Shown here piece after piece: positions 34,894-43,886 of a DNA stretch of 64,000 nucleotides (position 1 is its first letter; each line of letters starts with the position of its first letter). A program made the translations under genes and the position numbers. Location: NCBI RefSeq assembly GCF_036248255.1, contig NZ_CP109178.1, positions 4,092,001-4,156,000 of the forward strand, written 5' to 3'. This DNA is from Streptomyces sp. NBC_01717 (lineage in GTDB: Bacteria; Actinomycetota; Actinomycetes; Streptomycetales; Streptomycetaceae). Below the pieces are notes generated by a model, which ran no database searches, was not told the DNA's origin, and worked only from the letters and a program-made list of their open reading frames with translations.

Positions 34894-35285
34894 GCGGTGG
34901 CCTCTGCCTTCTTTGCCTTCCCTGCCGGAGCAGTGGCCTGGTCTTCGGTGCTGTCGCCGGGGAGGGCTTCGGCGGCGTCGGTTTCGGCGGTGTCACGGAG
35001 GCGGTCGACGTCCGAGCTGCCTCGGTTGCGGTAGACGGCGAGGACGATCGCCAGGCCGATGCCGATCTCCGCCGCCGCGATGGCGATGGTGAAGAGGGTG
35101 AGGGCCTGGCCGGAGTGCAGGGCGTCGCGGAGCCAGACGTCGAAGGCGACCAGGTTGAGGTTGACGGCGTTGAGCATCAGCTCGACGGACATCAGGACCA
35201 GGATCGCGTTGCGGCGTGCGAGGACTCCGTACAGCCCTGTGCAGAAGAGGAGGGCGGCGAGCACGGCGGGGTAGGCGAGGTGCAT
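34890..35285 (-). CDS. nuoK: NADH-quinone oxidoreductase subunit K (partial-cluster copy)
   Basis: 131 residues. Three membrane helices with the conserved Glu residues in [20 protein letters not shown] and [20 protein letters not shown]. The usual length is about 100; the extra C-terminal 30 residues are charged ([26 protein letters not shown]) and look like a cytoplasmic tail. The ATG overlaps the nuoJ stop by one base. Confidence 0.95.
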   Translation of the reverse strand: MHLAYPAVLAALLFCTGLYGVLARRNAILVLMSVELMLNAVNLNLVAFDVWLRDALHSGQALTLFTIAIAAAEIGIGLAIVLAVYRNRGSSDVDRLRDTAETDAAEALPGDSTEDQATAPAGKAKKAEATA

Positions 35286-35845
35286 CAGCTCTGCTCCTTA
35301 CTGCGCTTGCGGGACAGGACGATCGCGCCGACGAGGGCGGCGAGCAGCAGGACGGAGAGCGCTTCGAAGGGCAGGACCCAGTGCCGGAAGAGGAAGGCGC
35401 CGGTCGCCTCGGTGGACCCGTGGGCCGGTCCGTCCAGGTCGATCCAGGTGGTGCGGAAGGCGTCGACGACGACCCAGACGAGGGCCGCCGCGGCGGCGAC
35501 CGCCACGCCGAGGGCCGCCCAGCGGTTGCCGGAGTCGGCGTCCGGGGAGCGGCCGATGGGGGCTTTGGTGAGCATCAGCCCGAAGAGAAGGAGGACGACG
35601 ACGGAACCGACGTAGATCAGCACCTGCACCCAGGCGATGAACTCCGCAGTGAGCAGGAGGTACTCGACGGCGAGGCCGCCGAGCGCGACGACCAACCAGA
35701 GGGCGGCATGGACCAGCTGCTTGGTCGTGACGGTGATGAGGGCCGCTCCGAGGGTGGCGATGCCGACCAGGACGAAGGCGATCTCGATGCCGGTCGGGGA
35801 GAGGAAGCCGGGGTGGGCGATGGCCGCGGTGGCTGCGAGTGTCAC
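35285..35845 (-). CDS. nuoJ: NADH-quinone oxidoreductase subunit J (partial-cluster copy)
   Basis: 186 residues from GTG 35845, overlapping the nuoI stop as GTGA. Five membrane helices; [20 protein letters not shown] and [20 protein letters not shown] contain the conserved TM3 pi-bulge region (YVGSVVVL). Confidence 0.93.
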   Translation of the reverse strand: MTLAATAAIAHPGFLSPTGIEIAFVLVGIATLGAALITVTTKQLVHAALWLVVALGGLAVEYLLLTAEFIAWVQVLIYVGSVVVLLLFGLMLTKAPIGRSPDADSGNRWAALGVAVAAAAALVWVVVDAFRTTWIDLDGPAHGSTEATGAFLFRHWVLPFEALSVLLLAALVGAIVLSRKRSKEQS

Positions 35846-36444
35846 TCCTTCCCCTCTTCCTCTTCGTGGGCCTGCTGGGACGGCTGAGCTGCTTCCTTGG
35901 CCTGCTCGGCCTCTTGGGCGCGCTGGGCTTCGAGTTTCTCCGCCGTCTTGCGGGCGGCGGCGATCTCCTTCGGGTCTTCCGCGCCCGGGTCGAGCGCGGG
36001 CGGTTCGGGCACCGTCCACATCCATTCGCGGAGCTTGTCCCGCTCATGGGTGAGGTCGTGGATGTCCGTCTCCGCGTACTCGAACTCCGGCGACCAGAAC
36101 AGCGCGTCGAAGGGACAGACCTCGATGCAGATGCCGCAGTACATGCAGAGCGAGAAGTCGATCGCGAAGCGGTCGAGGACGTTGCGGCTGCGCTCGCGGC
36201 CGCCCGGGGCGGCAGCGGGCACCGTCTCCTTGTGGGAGTCGATGTAGATGCACCAGTCCGGGCACTCACGGGCGCACAGCATGCAGACCGTGCAGTTCTC
36301 CTCGAACAGCCCGATGACACCGCGGGAGCGGGGCGGGAGTTCGGGCTGGACGTCCGGGTACTGCGCGGTGACCGTCTTCTTCGTCATCGTCCGCAGGGTG
36401 ACGGCCAGGCCCTTGGCCAGGCCTGAGCCGGGGATCGGAGGCAT
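35842..36444 (-). CDS. nuoI: NADH-quinone oxidoreductase subunit I (partial-cluster copy)
   Basis: 200 residues. Two 4Fe-4S motifs, [12 protein letters not shown] and [12 protein letters not shown] (clusters N6a/N6b), in the peripheral-arm subunit that passes electrons to NuoB. The C-terminus has an extra coiled-coil-like tail ([20 protein letters not shown], then an EEEEGKE end). ATG 36444 overlaps the nuoH stop by one base. Confidence 0.95.
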   Translation of the reverse strand: MPPIPGSGLAKGLAVTLRTMTKKTVTAQYPDVQPELPPRSRGVIGLFEENCTVCMLCARECPDWCIYIDSHKETVPAAAPGGRERSRNVLDRFAIDFSLCMYCGICIEVCPFDALFWSPEFEYAETDIHDLTHERDKLREWMWTVPEPPALDPGAEDPKEIAAARKTAEKLEAQRAQEAEQAKEAAQPSQQAHEEEEGKE

Positions 36445-37412
36445 TAGCTGATCGCCACCTTCACGATGCCGGTGAGCGCGATCTGCGCGAGGGCGAGCGG
36501 GATGAGTGTGGTCCAGGCGAGCTTCTGCAGCTGGTCCTCGCGGAGGCGGGGGTAGCTCACCCGCAGCCAGATGACGACGAAGGCGAGGACCGCGGTCTTG
36601 AGGAGCGTCCAGACCCAGCCGAGTCCGTCGGCGCCCAGCGGGCCGTGCCAGCCGCCGAGGAAGAGGACGGTGGTCAGCCCGCAGAGGACGACGATGCCCG
36701 CGTATTCGGCGAGCAGGAACAGTGCGAACCGCAGACCGGTGTACTCGGTGTACGCCCCGAAGATGATCTCCGAGTCGGCGACCGGCATGTCGAACGGCGG
36801 TCGCTGCAGTTCGGCGAGTCCGGCCACGAAGAAGACCAGGGCGCCGACGATCTGCCAGGGCAACCACCACCACTCGAAGGCGTTGACGATGCCGGGGAGG
36901 GAGACGGTGCCGGCCGCCATCGCGACGGACGCCGCGGCGAGCAGCATCGGCAGTTCGTAGGCGAGGAGCTGGGCGGCGGTGCGCAGACCGCCGAGGAGGG
37001 AGAACTTGTTCGCCGATGCCCAGCCGGCCATCAGCGAGCCGAGCACTCCTACGCCCATGACGGCGAGCACGAAGAAGATGCCCGCGTCGACCACCTGGCC
37101 GACCGCGCCCTCGCTCGGGCCGATCGGGATGGCGACGAGCACCAGGAGGTACGGGAGGAGGGCGACGGCCGGCGCGAGCTGGAAGATACGGCGGTCGGCG
37201 TCGGCCGGGACGATGTCTTCCTTCTGGGCGAACTTCACACCGTCGGCGACGAGCTGGGCCCAGCCGTGGAAGCCACCCGCGTACATCGGGCCGAGGCGGC
37301 CCTGCATGTGGGCCATCACCTTGTGCTCGGTCTGGCCCACGACGAGTGGGACGACCATGAACACCCCGAAGACGATGATGAGCCGGAGGGCGACGTCGAG
37401 TACGTCGTTCAC
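36444..37412 (-). CDS. nuoH: NADH-quinone oxidoreductase subunit H (partial-cluster copy)
   Basis: 322 residues, eight membrane helices. Conserved quinone-cavity strings [40 protein letters not shown] and [17 protein letters not shown]. It forms the quinone entry with NuoB/NuoD. GTG 37412 overlaps the nuoC stop. Confidence 0.95.
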   Translation of the reverse strand: MNDVLDVALRLIIVFGVFMVVPLVVGQTEHKVMAHMQGRLGPMYAGGFHGWAQLVADGVKFAQKEDIVPADADRRIFQLAPAVALLPYLLVLVAIPIGPSEGAVGQVVDAGIFFVLAVMGVGVLGSLMAGWASANKFSLLGGLRTAAQLLAYELPMLLAAASVAMAAGTVSLPGIVNAFEWWWLPWQIVGALVFFVAGLAELQRPPFDMPVADSEIIFGAYTEYTGLRFALFLLAEYAGIVVLCGLTTVLFLGGWHGPLGADGLGWVWTLLKTAVLAFVVIWLRVSYPRLREDQLQKLAWTTLIPLALAQIALTGIVKVAIS

Positions 37413-38758
37413 GCGGTATCGCCTCCGGCGGGGTGGTTGGGGGTCGGCTCGGGTGCGGGGTCGGGGTCCTGGGTGTCGGGCTGCGCCGGGGGCTCGGGCT
37501 CATCCGCGGCGTCGGGCTGCGCCGGGGGCTCGGGCTCGTCCGAGGTGTCCGTGGAGTCGGTGGCGGGGCCGCTGCGCGGGGCCTCTCCGCTGCCCGCCCC
37601 TTCCCGGACCGGGGGCTCCGCCCCGGGGGCCCCGCTCCTCGATCGCCGGAGGGACTGAGAGGTGCCCGGCTCCTCGGAGGTGCCGAGGGGCTGAGAGGTG
37701 CCCGGCTCCTCGGAGGTGCCGACGGTCTGAGCGGAGCCCTCTTCCGGGGTCTCGTCGAAGGCCGGGCGGGCATTGTGCCAGGGCGCGTCCGTGCTGCGGG
37801 GCGCCGGTGCCGGTTCCGCCGGTGCCGGTTCCGCCGGTGCCGGTTCCGCCGGTGCCGATGTCGATGCCGGTTCCGCCGGTGCCGGTTCCGCCGGTGCCGA
37901 TGCCGGTTCCGCCGATGCCGTCGTCGCCGGTTCCGTCGCTGCCGGCTCGGGCGCCGCCGTCTCCCCCAGCTGGCTCGCCGAGCCCTGGGACGCGCTCCGG
38001 GTGCGGCGCGGGGGCGCGGTAGGGGGTGTGGTCTCCGTGCTCGCGGCGGGCGCTGCCGCCTCCGGCTGCTGGCTCGCCGAGCCCTCGCTCACGCTGCGGG
38101 CGCGGCGCACCGGGCGGTCGCCCGCGGCCCTGGCGGTGCGGGCCGGGCGGGTCGGGGCGGGAGGGAGCTGGCCCTTGAGGGGGCCCCACTCGTTCGGGTC
38201 GGGGACACCGGGCGGCAGCATCGTGCGTCGCTTCGGTCCGCCGTGTTCGGATTCGCCCGGCTCCTTCGCGCCCGGCCAGGCCTTGGCGACCCGGGCCGCC
38301 AGCACGAAGTCCTTGCGCAGCGGGTGGCCCTCGAAGCCTTCGGGCAGCAGCAGCGGCACCAGATGCGGGTGACCTTCGAAGCCGATGCCGAACATCTCGT
38401 GCGTCTCGCGCTCGTGCCAGGCGGCGCCGGAGTAGACACCGACGGCCGTGGGAAGGACGGCGGCGTCGTGCGGGACGGTCGTACGGATCAGGAGTCGGCG
38501 GACCTTGCCGCGTGCCGGGGCGGCGACGTGGGCGCAGACGCGGAAGCCGGTGCCCGGTTCGTCGACGGCGCTCAGCCAGTCGAAGTAGGTGCAGCCCAGC
38601 CGGTCGCGGGCCGTTTCGAGGGCGGCGATCCAGGCGGTGGCGGGGACGTCGACGGTCAGCAGGTCGTACGCGTGCTCCGCCGTGGCGTCCTCGCCGAAGA
38701 GTTCGGTGACGGCGTCCGGCAGGCTGTCGTACGCGTCGGTGGCGGGAGTGCTGGTCAC
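37409..38758 (-). CDS. nuoC: NADH-quinone oxidoreductase subunit C with a long disordered C-terminal tail
   Basis: 449 residues. The first about 190 form a normal NuoC 30-kDa domain ([57 protein letters not shown]). The remaining about 255 residues are Pro/Ala/Glu/Ser-rich, with internal repeats ([21 protein letters not shown] twice, PEPPAQPD twice). NuoC is usually about 200-250 residues. The tail is predicted unstructured. It is not a frameshift artefact: the frame continues to the nuoH overlap. Confidence 0.92.
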   Translation of the reverse strand: MTSTPATDAYDSLPDAVTELFGEDATAEHAYDLLTVDVPATAWIAALETARDRLGCTYFDWLSAVDEPGTGFRVCAHVAAPARGKVRRLLIRTTVPHDAAVLPTAVGVYSGAAWHERETHEMFGIGFEGHPHLVPLLLPEGFEGHPLRKDFVLAARVAKAWPGAKEPGESEHGGPKRRTMLPPGVPDPNEWGPLKGQLPPAPTRPARTARAAGDRPVRRARSVSEGSASQQPEAAAPAASTETTPPTAPPRRTRSASQGSASQLGETAAPEPAATEPATTASAEPASAPAEPAPAEPASTSAPAEPAPAEPAPAEPAPAPRSTDAPWHNARPAFDETPEEGSAQTVGTSEEPGTSQPLGTSEEPGTSQSLRRSRSGAPGAEPPVREGAGSGEAPRSGPATDSTDTSDEPEPPAQPDAADEPEPPAQPDTQDPDPAPEPTPNHPAGGDTA

Positions 38759-39387
38759 TTCCGGTCCTCCCCCGGTGCGGGCGGGGCGGCGACCAGGCCG
38801 CTGCGCAGTGCGGCGGTGGAGGGCCGGCTGCCGCCGCCCGTCGCGTACCGCTCACCCAGCGACTCGCGGGCGATCTTCTCCTGCAGCTTGAGGATGCCCT
38901 GGAGCAGGGCCTCCGGCCGGGGCGGGCAGCCCGGTACGTAGACGTCGACGGGGATGATCTGGTCGACGCCCTTCGTCACGGAGTACGAGTCCCAGTACGG
39001 GCCGCCGCAGTTCGAGCAGGCACCGAAGGAGATGACGTACTTGGGCTCGGGCATCTGCTCGTACAGCCGCTTGACGGCCGGAGCCATCTTGTCCGTCACC
39101 GTGCCGGAAACGATCATGAGGTCGGCCTGGCGGGGGCCGGGGGCGAACGGGATCACGCCGAGCCGGATGAAGTCGTGCCGGGCCATGGACGCGGCGATGA
39201 ATTCGATGGCGCAGCAGGCGAGGCCGAAGTTGAAGACCCAGAGGCTGTAGCGGCGCCCCCAGTTGAGGACCACCTTCATCGGCTCCGGCGCGAGCCGGGA
39301 CAGCACGCCGAGCCGCTTCGGCTCCGGCAGCAAGGTCGTTTCGGGCCGGGGCTGCGGCTCGGGGGTCTGCGGGCTCGTCACGTCCAT
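38755..39387 (-). CDS. nuoB: NADH-quinone oxidoreductase subunit B (partial-cluster copy)
   Basis: 210 residues. Cluster N2 ligands are visible in [15 protein letters not shown] (tandem Cys), [13 protein letters not shown] and [14 protein letters not shown]. The C-terminal about 40 residues ([14 protein letters not shown]) extend beyond the conserved core. ATG 39387 overlaps the nuoA stop by 10 bp. Confidence 0.95.
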   Translation of the reverse strand: MDVTSPQTPEPQPRPETTLLPEPKRLGVLSRLAPEPMKVVLNWGRRYSLWVFNFGLACCAIEFIAASMARHDFIRLGVIPFAPGPRQADLMIVSGTVTDKMAPAVKRLYEQMPEPKYVISFGACSNCGGPYWDSYSVTKGVDQIIPVDVYVPGCPPRPEALLQGILKLQEKIARESLGERYATGGGSRPSTAALRSGLVAAPPAPGEDRK

Positions 39388-39788
39388 TCGAGGACGCCCT
39401 TCTTCCATGCGTAGAGCAGTCCCACGGCCAGGAAACCGAGGAAGATGAACATTTCCACCAGCGTCGTCGCGCCGTATCCGGGCGCGGCGAATACGGTCGC
39501 CCATGGAAACAGGAAGATCGAGTCGACGGCGAAGATCACGTACAGGAAGGCATAGACGTAATAACGGACCTGGGTATGTGCCCATCCTTCACCCACGGGG
39601 TCCACGCCGCACTCGTACGTGAGGAGCTTTTCCGGTGTCGGAACCACGGGGCGCAGCAGTCGTCCGGCCCCGAAGGCCACGGCCACGAACAGCACGCCGA
39701 TCAGTGCGAGCAGTCCGACCACCGAGTAGCTGTCGAAGTAGTCCGACGCGAGAACGGTCGATTCCGGCAGGTCCGCCACGTAGGCCAC
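39378..39788 (-). CDS. nuoA: NADH-quinone oxidoreductase subunit A (partial-cluster copy)
   Basis: 136 residues. Three membrane helices with [20 protein letters not shown] (the conserved Cys loop), [20 protein letters not shown] and [20 protein letters not shown]. First gene of the minus-strand cluster; it starts at GTG 39788, 170 bp from the divergent sensor kinase. Confidence 0.95.
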   Translation of the reverse strand: MAYVADLPESTVLASDYFDSYSVVGLLALIGVLFVAVAFGAGRLLRPVVPTPEKLLTYECGVDPVGEGWAHTQVRYYVYAFLYVIFAVDSIFLFPWATVFAAPGYGATTLVEMFIFLGFLAVGLLYAWKKGVLEWT

Positions 39789-39958
39789 GTCCGCCCCTCC
39801 GCTCCCTCATACCTGTTCGACGATCTGTACGCACGGGAGTCTAGGCCCTGCTAAAGAGACGGTAAGCAGCCGCGTCGGGCAAGAGGTGGGGTTATCCCTA
39901 CTTCACCCCACCCATGAACCCCATGGCGTGCGCAGGTCCGGCCCGGCAGGCTGGGCGT

Positions 39959-41188
39959 ATGACCATGAGCCCCCCGGTGCCCGACGGCGACCGGCTGCCG
40001 CCCGCCCGCTTCGCCCTCGACCCGTGGACGTGGAAGGAGATCTCTTATCTCCTGTCCAACCTGCCGATGGCGCTCGCCGGGTTTGTTTACACAGTGTTCA
40101 TGATCGGTGTCGGCGTGGGACTTTCGGTCACGGTGATCGGTCTGCCGCTGCTGGCCGCCGGGCTGCAGGGGGCGCGGCTGCTCGGCCGGGCGGAGCGGGG
40201 CCGGGCCAGGGGGTTGCTCGGGATACGGATCGACGAGCCGAGCTCGGTGGCACTGGCCCGTCACGACCAGGGCTTCTTTCCGTGGCTGTGGTCGAGTCTC
40301 AAGGATCCGGTGGGCTGGCGCGCGGTGCTGTACTCGTTCATCCGGCTGCCCTGGGGCGTGCTCACGTTCACGGTGACGTTCGTGAGTCTGTTCGTTCTGT
40401 GGCCCGTGCTGCCCTTCATCGCACGTCTGCTCACCGGTGCGGACCGGGCGATGGCGCGCGGGCTGCTCTCGCCGTCGGACGAGCTGGAGCGCCGGATCGC
40501 CGAGCTGGAGTCGGACCGCGGGGTGGTCGTGGACACGGCAGCCGCGGACCTGCGGCGTATCGAGCGCGATCTGCACGACGGCGCCCAGGCCCGCCTCGTC
40601 GCGTTGGCGATGGGGCTGGGTCTGGCGAAGGAGAAGCTCACCGAGGACCCCGAGGCGGCCGCCCGCATGGTCGACGAGGCGCACGGCGAGGTGAAGGTCG
40701 CGCTCCAGGAACTCCGCGATCTCGCCCGCGGCATCCACCCCGCCGTCCTCACCGACCGCGGCCTGGACGCCGCGCTCTCCGCCATCGCCTCCCGCTGCAC
40801 CGTCCCGGTGCGGGTGGGGGTGGACCTGCCGGGCCGCCCGGCGGAGGCGATCGAGGGCATCGCCTACTTCACCGTCTCCGAGCTGCTGCAGAACGTGAGC
40901 AAACACAGCGGGGCACGCTCGGCTTCCGTCGAGGTGTGGCGGTCGGCGGAGCGGCTGCTGATCCGGGTCAGCGACGACGGCCGGGGCGGGGCCCGGATGG
41001 ACGGCGGGACCGGGATGTCGGGGCTGGCGGAGCGGCTGGGAGCGGTCGACGGGCTGTTCGTCCTCGACTCGCCGTCCGGCGGGCCGACGACGGTCACCGC
41101 GGAGCTGCCCTGGCGGGACCGCGACCAGGGGCGGGGCCCGGACCGGGACCGGGGCCGGGACGGCGCGGGCGCCGCGGAGCGCCGTTAG
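39959..41188 (+). CDS. Sensor histidine kinase 1 (HisKA_3/NarL-type partner)
   Basis: 409 residues. The N-terminal membrane sensor region has about four helices (ALAGFVYTVFMIGVGVGLSV, VTVIGLPLLAAGLQGARLLG, VLTFTVTFVSLFVLWPVL), the actinobacterial putative-sensor type. The dimerisation/phosphoacceptor domain is RRIERDLHDGAQARLVALAM with His206 as phosphorylation site. The ATPase domain shows ELLQNVSKHSGA (N-box), DDGRGGA (G1) and GMSGLAERL (G2). It phosphorylates a LuxR-type regulator, probably the one at 42958. It shares a 300-bp near-identical DNA block with the next kinase. Confidence 0.9.
   Translation: MTMSPPVPDGDRLPPARFALDPWTWKEISYLLSNLPMALAGFVYTVFMIGVGVGLSVTVIGLPLLAAGLQGARLLGRAERGRARGLLGIRIDEPSSVALARHDQGFFPWLWSSLKDPVGWRAVLYSFIRLPWGVLTFTVTFVSLFVLWPVLPFIARLLTGADRAMARGLLSPSDELERRIAELESDRGVVVDTAAADLRRIERDLHDGAQARLVALAMGLGLAKEKLTEDPEAAARMVDEAHGEVKVALQELRDLARGIHPAVLTDRGLDAALSAIASRCTVPVRVGVDLPGRPAEAIEGIAYFTVSELLQNVSKHSGARSASVEVWRSAERLLIRVSDDGRGGARMDGGTGMSGLAERLGAVDGLFVLDSPSGGPTTVTAELPWRDRDQGRGPDRDRGRDGAGAAERR
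40511..40810 (+). repeat. 300-bp block shared by the two kinase genes (copy 1)
   Basis: Matches 42089-42388 with only two differences (GCG GAC versus GCC GAT codons). It encodes the end of the linker, the phosphoacceptor helices and the start of the ATPase domain. Outside this block the genes are much more divergent. Confidence 0.95.
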
Positions 41189-41344
41189 CCGCAGCCCGGA
41201 GGCCGGGGTGGGGAAAACCCCCGGTCGAAGAGGGATACCGGCCTCATGGTGCCTCGTCCCGCAGAACAGCACCCTTGATGTATCAGCCGCTGTACGGGCT
41301 GTACCGGACAAGACCACCGCTGAAAGAAGAAACGGACGGCACCC

Positions 41345-42700
41345 ATGGCCACGGCATACGGACCGGACACTCGGGACCATCAGCGGTACGGTGCCGGCCC
41401 CGGGAACAACCCCCCGGTGAAGCACTTCTTCCCGGCGGTGCTGCGCGCGCCGCTGGAGGCGAGGACCTGGCGCGAGTTCGGCTATCTGCTGCTGAGTCTG
41501 CCGATCAGCGTGGTGCTCTTCAGCTTCGCGATCACCATGACGTCGCTGGGCGTGGGCCTGCTGATCACCTTTCTCGGTATCCCGGTCCTCGCCCTCGGTC
41601 TGGCGATGTGCCGAGGCTTCGGCGTGATGGAGCGGGCCCGGGCGCGAGGGCTGCTGAAGCTGGAGGTGGCGGAGCCGGCTCCGGTGCGCGGCAGGACGGG
41701 CGGCCTGATGTCATGGGTGGGGGCGGTCCTGAAGAGCGGGGTGTCCTGGCGGCATCTGCTCTACGCGCTGCTGCACTTCCCGTGGGCGGTCTTCGCCTTC
41801 ACCGTGTCGTTGACGTTCTGGGCGTACGGATGGGCGGCGTTCAGCTACCCGCTGTGGCAGTGGGTGTTCCCTGCGTACGTGGGGGTCGACGGCATTCAGC
41901 TGTACGGCGACGCCACGCACCACGTCTATCTCGACTCGCCGTTCGAGCTGGCCGCGACCAGCGCGTTCGGTCTGGTGCTCGTCCTCCTCACCCCGTGGAT
42001 CATCCGCGGTCTGGCGTCCGTGGACCGGGTGATGGTGTACGGGCTGCTCGGGCCGTCGCGGCTGGCGTCACGCGTCGTCGAGCTGGAATCGGACCGCGGG
42101 GTGGTCGTGGACACGGCAGCCGCCGATCTGCGGCGTATCGAGCGCGATCTGCACGACGGCGCCCAGGCCCGCCTCGTCGCGTTGGCGATGGGGCTGGGTC
42201 TGGCGAAGGAGAAGCTCACCGAGGACCCCGAGGCGGCCGCCCGCATGGTCGACGAGGCGCACGGCGAGGTGAAGGTCGCGCTCCAGGAACTCCGCGATCT
42301 CGCCCGCGGCATCCACCCCGCCGTCCTCACCGACCGCGGCCTGGACGCCGCGCTCTCCGCCATCGCCTCCCGCTGCACCGTCCCGGTGACGGTCGAGGTG
42401 GACCTGGCGTCCCGGCCCGCGCAGGCCATCGAGGGCATCGCCTACTTCACCGTGTCCGAACTGCTGCAGAACGTCAGCAAACACGCTCAGGCGACGCGCG
42501 CGACGGTCGACGTGTGGCGTACGGCCGACCGGCTGCTGCTCCAGGTCACCGACAACGGGCGGGGCGGCGCGAATCTGTCGGCGGGCAGCGGCCTCGCCGG
42601 TCTGGCCGAGCGGCTGGACGCGGTCGACGGTGTCCTTGTCGTCGATTCCCCGGTGGGCGGCCCGACGAGGGTCACGGCCGAGCTCCCCTGGCGTGGCTGA
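41345..42700 (+). CDS. Sensor histidine kinase 2 (HisKA_3/NarL-type partner)
   Basis: 451 residues. The membrane sensor part is longer than in kinase 1 (five or more helices: EFGYLLLSLPISVVLFSFAI, SLGVGLLITFLGIPVLALGL, FAFTVSLTFWAYGWAAF, AFGLVLVLLTPWIIRGLA) with an extracytoplasmic loop (GVDGIQLYGDATHHVYLDSP). Phosphoacceptor His270; ATPase boxes ELLQNVSKHAQA, DNGRGGA and GLAGLAERL. The catalytic domains are near-copies of kinase 1, so both may feed the same regulator. Confidence 0.9.
   Translation: MATAYGPDTRDHQRYGAGPGNNPPVKHFFPAVLRAPLEARTWREFGYLLLSLPISVVLFSFAITMTSLGVGLLITFLGIPVLALGLAMCRGFGVMERARARGLLKLEVAEPAPVRGRTGGLMSWVGAVLKSGVSWRHLLYALLHFPWAVFAFTVSLTFWAYGWAAFSYPLWQWVFPAYVGVDGIQLYGDATHHVYLDSPFELAATSAFGLVLVLLTPWIIRGLASVDRVMVYGLLGPSRLASRVVELESDRGVVVDTAAADLRRIERDLHDGAQARLVALAMGLGLAKEKLTEDPEAAARMVDEAHGEVKVALQELRDLARGIHPAVLTDRGLDAALSAIASRCTVPVTVEVDLASRPAQAIEGIAYFTVSELLQNVSKHAQATRATVDVWRTADRLLLQVTDNGRGGANLSAGSGLAGLAERLDAVDGVLVVDSPVGGPTRVTAELPWRG
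42089..42388 (+). repeat. 300-bp block shared by the two kinase genes (copy 2)
   Basis: Partner of 40511-40810. Confidence 0.95.
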
Positions 42701-42957
42701 GGCGGAGCACCTCACGGGGAGCGCGTCACACAGCAACATTGTCGCGCAACACATCTCGCACAGCACATCCATACGCAGGTACGAATCGTCGTGCGGCGCC
42801 CGGATCCGTTCCGGGCGCCTCCGTCGCGTCCCCCGCCCGTACACAAACGTCCGTCACAGCCCCCGCCCGCGGACCGATGCTGGGATGCTGGGGGCACGAG
42901 GGACGGATCGGTCGGCGGTGGAGCCGGCGCACAGCAACAGGGGGACAGGGCGTCGTG

Positions 42958-43629
42958 GTGGAGGACAGGGTGCGAGTGGTCATTGCCGAGGATTCGGTAC
43001 TGCTCCGGGAGGGGCTCACCCGATTGCTGACCGATCTCGGGCACGACGTCGTCGCGGGGGTGGGGGACGCCGAGGCCCTGATCAAGACCGTGGGCGATCT
43101 TGCCGAGGGGGGCGAGCTGCCCGATGTGGTCGTCGCCGATGTGCGGATGCCGCCGACCCACACCGACGAGGGCGTGCGGGCGGCGGTGCGGCTGCGCAAG
43201 GAGTACCCGGGCATCGGGGTCCTGGTCCTTTCGCAGTACGTCGAGGAGCAGTACGCCACCGAGTTGCTGGCCGGCAGCAGCCGCGGTGTGGGCTATCTGC
43301 TGAAGGACCGGGTGGCGGAGGTCCGCGAGTTCGTGGACGCCGTGGTCCGGGTGGCGCAGGGCGGCACGGCGCTGGACCCTGAAGTTGTGGCTCAGTTGCT
43401 GGGCCGGAGCCGTAAACAGGACGTCCTGGCCGGGCTGACGCCGCGCGAGCGCGAGGTGCTCGGTCTGATGGCGGAGGGGCGGACCAACTCGGCGGTCGCG
43501 AAGCAGCTGGTGGTGAGCGACGGCGCGGTGGAGAAGCACGTCAGCAACATCTTCCTGAAGCTCGGCCTGGCGCCCAGTGAGGGGGATCACCGACGGGTCC
43601 TGGCCGTTCTGACCTACCTCAACTCTTGA
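42958..43629 (+). CDS. LuxR/NarL-family response regulator
   Basis: 223 residues. The receiver domain has the acidic pocket ED (residues 10-11) and the phosphoacceptor Asp61 in VVVADVRMPP; a flexible PTHTDEG insert after MP is typical of this group. The DNA-binding domain is LTPREREVLGLMAEGRTNSA with recognition helix VSDGAVEKHVSNIFLKL. GTG 42958 is preferred; GTG 42955 directly precedes it. It follows the two kinases, making a three-gene signalling locus between the nuo and kor operons. Confidence 0.92.
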   Translation: MEDRVRVVIAEDSVLLREGLTRLLTDLGHDVVAGVGDAEALIKTVGDLAEGGELPDVVVADVRMPPTHTDEGVRAAVRLRKEYPGIGVLVLSQYVEEQYATELLAGSSRGVGYLLKDRVAEVREFVDAVVRVAQGGTALDPEVVAQLLGRSRKQDVLAGLTPREREVLGLMAEGRTNSAVAKQLVVSDGAVEKHVSNIFLKLGLAPSEGDHRRVLAVLTYLNS

Positions 43630-43630
43630 T

Positions 43631-43651
43631 TACCTGACACCCTGTCAGGTA
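43631..43651. repeat. Perfect inverted repeat after the response regulator
   Basis: TACCTGACA-CCC-TGTCAGGTA, starting 1 bp after the stop codon. It could be a short terminator (no T-run) or an operator; the 9-bp arms resemble TetR/GntR-type sites. Confidence 0.6.
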
Positions 43652-43886
43652 GTGGCCGGTGGCCATGCCTGGGCCGCGGAATGAGCGCCTGCGAGCGCCC
43701 GGCCACGCCGACGGACAGCCCAGGGGGTTCGCGAAATATGGCAAAGCGGCACGAAAAGGCGTCTCATAGTGGCGTCCACCATGTGACCGGTCCGGGGAAG
43801 GCGACCCTTACCGACGTAGGGTGGGCCTTGGGACCGCCGGCGGGCCGGACGGTCCCGAGCCGCCGCCCCGAGGGAGGTCCAGTTCA

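Noticed and set aside
31459..35034. A 1191-codon plus-strand open frame opposite the nuo genes
   Set aside because: It is the antisense shadow of nuoM/nuoL; Gly/Glu/Arg-rich sequence of no family. The real genes are on the minus strand with full motifs.
39886..42957. A 1247-codon plus-strand frame running through both kinases into the response regulator
   Set aside because: Only the last 223 codons (from 42958) are a real protein; the rest is an out-of-frame shadow of the kinases.
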